Origin: Apostichopus parvimensis
Taxonomy: Eukaryota > Echinodermata > Holothuroidea > Aspidochirotida > Stichopodidae
Direction of reading: 5' to 3'
Length of the DNA stretch: 40,885 bases
Assembly: GCA_000934455.1 (NCBI GenBank)
Contig: KN892070.1
Coordinates: 7,860 to 48,744 of the forward strand
The notes under the pieces are model-generated. The model was not told the origin of the DNA. It made no database searches and saw only the letters and a list, made by a program, of their open reading frames with translations. The position numbers and the translations under genes are program-made. This document shows positions 25,201 to 34,200 of the stretch, in pieces. Position 1 is the first letter of the stretch. Each line of letters opens with the position of its first letter.

Positions 25201-28200
25201 TCTGAATATCCAGATCTTCCAACAAATTTCAAACAGCTGGTGACAACATTAGCAATGTGACACCTCTTAACAATGCACAGAGAATAAATCATAAAGTATT
25301 TGTCTGTCACACCTATGTCACAGGAGTTGTTGTCTATTTATGTGAGAAATTTCATGATTGGTGTTGCAACAATCATTAAAATTAGAGTTGGCAATATTTA
25401 CAAATACAACACAGATGTAAAACAGGTTTTGCCTTATTTGCAAATTTATAAGAACTGAGGCACTCATTTTATTGCCAGTAAATCTGAAGGCAAAAACTAC
25501 TACAAAAATCATACACCGCCCAAGAAAAAATCCTTGGTTGTCACAACACACAGAACTAGATAGAAACTTTACTTGAGTAAATCGGGCAGAAAGTGAACCA
25601 CTTCTCAATAATTTTTTAAGAATGTATTACAAACCAGCTGCTTAAAAAATTGTCATGACACAATATCAAATGATTCTAGCGTTGAAATTCTTGCTTACCC
25701 TTAGCGAGTTTCTGTACGATGATTGGAATTCTTTCGTTCAGATACGCTGGTTCGTGACCGCATTTGGAACAGGTAAGGATTGTGTTATCTGAAAATAGAA
25801 ATGAAAAAGGTTTTCTCTATAACAGAGTGAAAGGCTGCAAGCTGATTTATCATGGATACCGGGTGCTGTGGCCGAGTGGATAAAGGCAGTGGCATTTGAA
25901 GCAATGAGGCTTAGCAATCGGTAAAATTTCGGGGTTCGATCCCTGGTCGGGTCATAGTAAGGTGGGTTTTTCATACGATTGCAATCCACGGTTTTCCCAT
26001 CTAAAATGACTTTTCCTAAATTGAAAAATTTCCAAATTTTGATTCCAAACTTGAGTTAAAATGTTGAACTGGAAGCCACCCAACGTGAAAGTTGTAATCC
26101 TTAAGCCCTTGAGGGCTTCTCCCACATTCGTGGTCGCTCAAACGTTGTATATATAACTGCCTGATTTATTATTAACTTCAATAGGAAACTTGTACTGATA
26201 CATTGAAGTCAATTGTTGGGCCATAGTACCTGCCCTAGAGGCCCTCATCCTAGTTCCCCCTGCCCCCCCTTCCTCTCTTCCCTCTCTTTCCCATATATAC
26301 ACAAACACACACGCACACATGCACACCAACATGAAGCAACATGCTCATTGCAGATTCTTTTTGCATTTAATCACCTGCTAGCTAAACTGATGAGTCATCC
26401 ACTTTACCAGACACTTATGGATCCGAGGGGCGACGGCCTCTTGGCTGCTGCATCATGGGTAAAAACAGTATAACCTGCCGTAGGCACCTGCGTTCTTGAA
26501 TCAATTGTCTAGTCTCCCTGATTATTTTATGACTTATCTTAGAGAATTCGAGACATCTTGACTTACTGTGGGACTGCACGTTTGTTTGTACAAAAGTTTT
26601 ATGAAATGAACATTTACCCAATGTGCAGAGAGCACAAAAATAATATATTGTATATTTTCAAGCGACCTTGGTAAAACGTAGACTTTTACACAGGTGAATG
26701 GATTTTAAGAAAACCTTCATCCATGTGCACAGCAAACAGCATACAGTAGGTCTATATTGATTACAATATGCCTTCCCAGCAGCCACTGTAGGTGACAAAT
26801 CAATTGTTTATAAGTCAATACATCTACCATAGAAAACTGTACTGCATTTTGACACCTGCTATTGTTCTTTTTTCCCAAATTATGAAAACAATGCAGATTT
26901 GAATATATACTCACAATAAAATGTAAAATAATGATAATGCTGAGCTAGTCTCTTAAAAGTAATTGATTGCAATCCTTGGTAAACGCCTAGTATCGTCATC
27001 CAGTCTTGCCACCATGTTGGTTTAAAATTTAGGTACAAACTATAGCATTAATTTTGATATCAATATTAGTGTCACAGGACACACTTTATATACCTGGCAG
27101 AAAACTCTGCTGCACTTGCCTAACTTATGACACAGACACAAAACATTAGGACTGCCACACCTGCCGATAAAGTCCTTAAAGGGTGTGAAGACTCGCGCAA
27201 AAAGAAACGTCTAATGCCGGTAATCTGACCTAGTTTCGAATGAGGTGTAACAGAAGTGTTAGACACCACCATCGATCCCAGAAAATACACACACAGCTTG
27301 CTACCGTCGGGTAATTAGACACTAGTGTACAGTCAGTTCAAACAGCTGCGGTCAATACCCACAGCACGGTGTATAACGATACAGCGATGGACATCTCAGG
27401 TCCAGCTATAGATAACAAGGTATATACCACGTTTCATTACTGTCTGCATTTTGTAGCGACACAAACAAAACGTCACTTGCAAGCAACAGAAAGTTAACTT
27501 TTTCAGATGGCCGCATGTGGTTTTGGGGCGAGTCTTCCATGCCTTTAACAGTGTACAATATACTTCACATCAGATTTTTTTTACAATATTTTGTGACTTC
27601 ATTTCTATGCAACTTACAGATCCAGGGACTTGTTAGCACACCTCAAGTGGAGCTAAACTATATTGGGTTGCTAGTTTTATCGTAAAAAAATCATTGAATG
27701 TCTCAAAGTGCACCACAATATATACTGTACCGTATTAGGTTCTCAAGATTTTATAAACACACTGAAATGTTGTCCTTGGTCTTACCTGGGTAATCTTCGC
27801 TCATATTCAGGTTGAAGCTGGTGGCCTCACATTCCCCTGCAATGTGAAGGAAGCTGATAGCCCTTTCTGTTGACTCAATACCTGTAAATAAAACAATCAA
27901 TGCAATTTATCAAGCAAAAGCCAAAACATATTTGACATGAAAAATCAACAAACAATATGTACATGTATTGCTAGTTCACCAGACGTTTTTCTCTGATGAA
28001 AAGAAAACGTAGCCTGCTGTACGGGTTGATGTTCTGTCCGTAGCTACGTAACTTTGATGAAAAGCATTTAACACTCGATCCAAAACTGTCTGGGGAAATA
28101 ACTTCATCGGGTACGACAGTGTTAACAACACTGGCAGTAATAATCACAAGCACTGTGAACATGATAGATGCCGAGTGACGAAATATCACATCGTTTTCTA

Positions 28201-31200
28201 GAGTATCCTACAAGGGACAAAGACCATTCAGGAAAACAGAATCTATAATGCTGTTCACTCCTTGTCTGGCTGTGACTTATCACTTAACTTTGATATCCAG
28301 ATATATTTTGTCGTATGGGATGCTAAAGCACTTGATTCTACTGTCACTGAGTCTTTTTACACATGTGCAGTACAGTATTTAGTTAGTTACATAAAGGGAA
28401 AACCTCAACATGAATGTTACTGTACATTTACATTACCCCCTAACATCACCATAGCTACCGTACAATGGATTCCAGGCCAAATTATCATTTCATTTTTTTC
28501 TTTCTTTCTTCTTCTCCTTCTTTTCTAACAATCAATTTGAAATCTTTACCGATTTTAGCGAGAAAGTAAAGTGTACTTTTGTTTGCATTGGACGTTGAGT
28601 TGTTTGACAACGAAGATAGCAAAATTAGTCTTCTCCTATCTTTAGCTCTGCTAGATAATTAACAGAAAGCTATTAAAGTGCAGTAGTGGGTAGCACTAGT
28701 TTATGAATGGATCTATTCCTCCTTGACAGAACTTCATATCAGCAGATATCTACAGAATACCATGTTGTTTGTTTGAAGTTCTCCAGCTCTTGCACGGACC
28801 ACAATAATAAAAAAGTACAAAGTTATGATTGGGTGATTATTTGTTTACACAATAGTACCATTTTAAGAGACGGTAGATTGAGGGAATCCATTTGCTTATA
28901 TGTTTAAACATACTAAAAGCATAATGAGGCTTTAATGTACTGTAAATGTACAAGCTTATAAATAAATATACCCAGATTAAGGTTATCCTGCACTTGCTAG
29001 TAGACATACATTACTACAAAAAACTGTGCCACAAAATTTGGAAAATCATACGCATGACAAGATATGACACAAAGTTAATTTTGTAAATGACTCCAATCTT
29101 TCTTAATTTTACCAAATAAGTATCAAGATTCTTTAAAGCTCATCACATTAACTGCAGACTGCAGAATGCTGACTTTTGCCCAATATGTTATCGTCTCTCC
29201 AAACGACTCAACAATGACTTTTTCAACAGACCTTGTCATTTCCCTGACCAAGGTAGTCCAAAAGTTCCACCGTCTCTATTAATATACACAATATTATGTA
29301 AAAGTTACTCTATATATGTGTCTATTTGTCTGATGGACAATGTTTTATGTCAACAATTTACCAGATAATCATCCAACAACCATGTACACAGCTGGTTCTG
29401 AATTATTGAGTCAGGAACGTGCACTTTCTACATACATAATTTGCATAATAATGTATGTAGCGCATGGGTTCTAAATTACAGACATGAGTACCATATCTGT
29501 ATTAAAAAAAAAAGAGTAAATTACTGCATACCTACGGTGGCTTAATCAGGACATAGGAAAGAAAAAAAATTGAGATAAAAAGTCAACATTTTGAGATAAA
29601 GTCAAACTTTTATTGAGATTTGGGGGACACCTTTTTCCCCCGATGTCCCTATTAAGCCACCATACATACTGTACCATACAATAAGCACCAAACAATATGC
29701 AGTGAACACTGAAACCAAGAATGTGCACTTTTTGCTTTTTTTTGTACAGATAGTACAAGGTACCAGTAACTAGTGTGTTAGGTTACAAATATGTACAAAC
29801 TTTCATAGTTCTATTGTATACTCTCATCTGGCTTTAATGCAGCACTTTGGAGATGATTTTTACTTTAATCTGTCGAGCGTTATCAAGATGTGATGTCCCG
29901 ATGTCGCTATTAAGCCACCGTACATACCAAACAATATGCAGTGAACACTGAAACCAAGAATGTGCACTTTTTTGCCTTTTTTTGTACTCTAGTACAAGGT
30001 ACCAATAACTAGTGAACTAGTGGGTTAGGTTACAAATATGTACAAACTTTCATAGTTCTATTGTATACTCTCATCTGGCTTTAATGCAGCACTTTGGAGA
30101 TGATTTTTTCTTTTATCTGTTGAGCGTTATCAAGATGCTATTACAAATTATGGATCTACCCCAAAATACACTCTTTCATGAGATAACCACAAATCAGTCA
30201 TGACTCATGACCAAAAAAGGTCAAATGTACTTCCAATGGCAAGATCCTCAGTTTCACCAAGCCTAATTTTGCCAAAAACGTTTCATTAATTAAGAAATTA
30301 ATAATCACAAGTAAAAAAAAAATTAATCTGCTGAAGACAGATTTCATTCCTGTTTTCTGTCACGCCATGCTTCTTGATTCAAACAAGCCAATGAGAGAAC
30401 GGACTGTAATGCATATTCAGTACCAACGAAGCTCTCCTTGCTTAAAGAATAGCTGATCGTCACTAGCAGACTAGTGACAACTATAATAAGTGTGCAAAAC
30501 CTAGCCTAGATGGTTACACATAATACTACACTTGGTATCACAGCCCTTCGATCATCTTCACAATCTCTCTCTGATTAGGCCTAATAGAATAACTTTATTA
30601 GAACTAGGTCACTGACTAGGCTACTAATATTATACTAAGACAGGTCTAGGCTACCACTACCACTTAAAGTAACAGTTAGCCCAAGTTCTAACTGATGTTT
30701 GATGAAGCTGATCGAAAGGAACACTGACTTACCATCTTTATTGTATATATTCAATTCAGCAATAATCTCGCTTCTAATGTCCTCTGATATTAAAACAGTT
30801 GACCGGTGATAAAACTATTATTAAGTCAAGAAGAAAAACAACTGGTATCTACTAGTACAGCATACTACTTACAGGATTAGTGTGTAGTACATTTACAGTA
30901 TGCATACCTTACCAATGCATTACCATTATCAGTACGGATCAGTGCTGACGGACCATGGAGTTAAATTAATAAGTACATGACATGAGGCAGTTATTTTTAC
31001 GATGCTAAGCGACCACGAATGTGGGAGAAGCCCGCATGGGCTCACAGATTACAACTTCACGTCAGGTGGCTTCCAATTCAACATTCTAACTCAAACTCAG
31101 AATCTAAAACTAAAACTTGAGTAGTATGCATGCATGTGTTACGACGATAAAACCTTCACTGTTGAGTGTTGCATATTCATTACTTACCTCACTTCTAGAC

Positions 31201-34200
31201 GTGGTGTACCTCTTGTAATGAGAACGGTTATTTCCAAAAATGTTTTCAAAATTCTACCGTTTTAATGAGGTTTCCGTTAGTTGTAACAACTATCACTGTC
31301 ATTTTCAGTCATTTAAATGATATGTATTTCATCCATGAACAACACACCCTTGGTACATTAAAACAAAGAAAAACATTTAGCATCAAACATTATTTTGTTT
31401 TTTTCTCTTTTCGGTATGCTAACTTAGACAAATAATTTTCTCAGCGAAGGAAAATGTCGAACAGGGTGGAAGGAAACGTTTTTATCGAAGGTTCAATGTT
31501 AGTGACCGTTGTTTGAACTTCTAGCATATTCGGGGGAAAAACCCTGACGCTGGAGTTTGCGTTTCAAGAATTTGTTACAGTATGGGTGACCATTTTGAGG
31601 TGAGATACAGGTAAGGTGCCTGAAGCATTTCTATTACTTAACCCATGCCGAAACTGCACTTAGTTAAAATTTGTTGACACAAAAATTCTCAAAACCACTA
31701 CAAAAGGAACCTCAAACCCAGGTAGTTTGACGGACAGCCTTTTCTTGTGTTCTGCGTAATATGAAAAGTCACTACCTAAAACGACAATTACGTTGACTTA
31801 AAAACTCTATGAAACATCCAAATGATCCATACAAAAAGGAGCCTTTTAATTGACAAAAAAAGTTGACATTATCTATTAATTGGATTTTAATTACAGCAAG
31901 CTTATATCCATTTTGTCATGGTACAATATACATTTACTGTAGGCATTATGCTTTATTAATATATGGCTATAAATACCTTCAGACATAGAAACAAACAAAA
32001 ATTCAAGCACTCTATTACACTATTTCATATAAGACAGCAAGGCCTTTTTTTTTTTTTTCTTTTTTATGATTGTTTGTTCATATGAATAATTTATATAAAC
32101 TAAGACAAACACAGGAATAATCACTTAACAAAAATTGGGCTTTCAGGGCTTAATACTGAATGCTAATTTGGAGAGATGCTTCTAGCACTTCAGTATTTTT
32201 CAAGATATGAACATGTGAAAAAAGAAAATGATTTAATGCCACATGTACTGTAATTACAGGATGTGTAGGGTAATCGTTCCCATGGTAACTAAGATATCTA
32301 GCCATTTTTAATCTTTAAAGGTACACACTTACGAAGAAAAAGTCACTATAATCGTATGCTTTAGCTACAGTATACAGTAATGGCATACAGTACATTTAAA
32401 AAGATTCCCACAGAAGAAGATGTGTGCGATGGTTATTAAGTCCTAATTTTCGGTGAATGTAGATCAGTTTACTGGTCATGAAATTTTAGAAAATTACGTA
32501 AAATTCCATGACTTTATGATAACATTATTACCATTTATATAACATATAAGAGGAATGTCATGAGCATGCATCCATTTCATGACAAGTATAGCAGCAGATG
32601 AGAACCAATCTTACACAACACATCATGAATTTTAAGAAAATTTCAGTAGAATTCCATGATTTTATGATAACAATACCATCTAATGAGCATGCATCCATGC
32701 CATCACAAGAATAGCCGAAGATGAGAACTAATCTTATGCAACGTTAAAAATCATTTGTCTTTAAATAATTCATTTTATGGCCAAGGCTGGAGGCTACTTC
32801 GTTCTGCGGCTTCTGCCCACTCAAATTTAAAGCAGATCTATTGTTTTTTAGGCATTGAATGTTTCTAGCCTTGATAAATGAATTGTGTTCAGATCATCCT
32901 AACTTCTTTGTTATAATTTGCTAAAATGTCACAGCGAGATATTCAAACCTGTAGGCAATTAACTTTTTACTCTACCACTTAACCATAAGACAGTTCTATG
33001 CAGATATACCTATTAGAGACTGCTTTTCAATGGATATAACTTACATGGTGGAAGCCATTGTTGGCATGAACAGGAAAGGCAGGCTAGTTATCATGATACT
33101 GCACCCGTTGAATCGAGATGAAATGTTAACCTTTAAAGCTAACTTAATCCACAATATCTCCCTAGACCTAAATTTTATATAAAGAATCTTTAAATCCTGA
33201 CACATTATTATTTTTTTTTAACTGATAAAAAATTGATGGCATCTGGTTACCTCAATGAGAATTAGTGTCTTACCATAGATGACTAGCATTGTTTCTTTCT
33301 TTTCTTTCTCTTTTTATCTGGCAGATTTTTGACCAGTTTTTCCCCCCTTTTTTTTCAACAAACAAACTAATTCCTTTGTGAATACTCACTGAAAATTTGG
33401 AACACCTCTCCCTGATTTCAGTGGCCAGAAATGAATGTAATCGTGGAAGATTGTAATTGTCCCATTACAGCAGTACGGTAAAGATCATGTCAGCCAAACG
33501 GTCAAAGATTTTGTTTTTTTTCCTTTCTCGAACTGGAACTTCTCTGACTTATCAGTAGAAACCTTTCTCCTGGTACAATTCCTTGATTACTGCAGAGAAA
33601 CCATTCTGAGCTGGGTTTTTTTTTTTTTTTTGGTTTTTCCTTTTCCAGAAAACTTAATTACACCCATAGGCCACAAGAGAGATCCTTCCTTGATGAAATT
33701 ACATCTGAGAGGATGCAGCAATGCCACCGACACATTCACAGAGGTCTTGAAAGATTTTGGAGAGCTTTCACAAGGTGTCTGTTCTATTAGTGAGAAATAT
33801 CACAGACGGAGCCAAATTATCCACAGCTGGAGCTCACAAATACTAACGACCACAAAGCAGGCCAGTCAGACAACAAATATAATGTGACTGGGGTGTAAAG
33901 CATACAGGCAACACAGTCCAATAACATTAGCTTTCCTTCTGTTACACCAGTCAATATTTTGAGTTGGAACTACGGTAGACCTAAAGTTGCAATCCAAAAC
34001 CAGCACTATTTAAGGAAACTTCTCACACAGTACAGTAGGTTACAAATTATTCACAGAAATGTGTCACTGATTGGCGAGGGTCAGGCTGGAGGGGGGGGAG
34101 GGGTGGAGGGGGAGGTGGTACCTTGTTAGAGTAAATGTGAACACTTTTGACATGTTAAGGAAATAGGAAGTTGAATCTGCAAAAAAACTTTTTAATCATA

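Noticed and set aside
25861..25953. tRNA-Ser/Leu gene
   Set aside because: A and B boxes are good but the acceptor arms do not pair, and the sequence continues into a tail repeated at 31006. It is a SINE head.
26383..26420. Hammerhead ribozyme (CTGATGAGTC present)
   Set aside because: No GAAA follows a stem II hairpin and there are no matching stems I and III. It is a chance core match.
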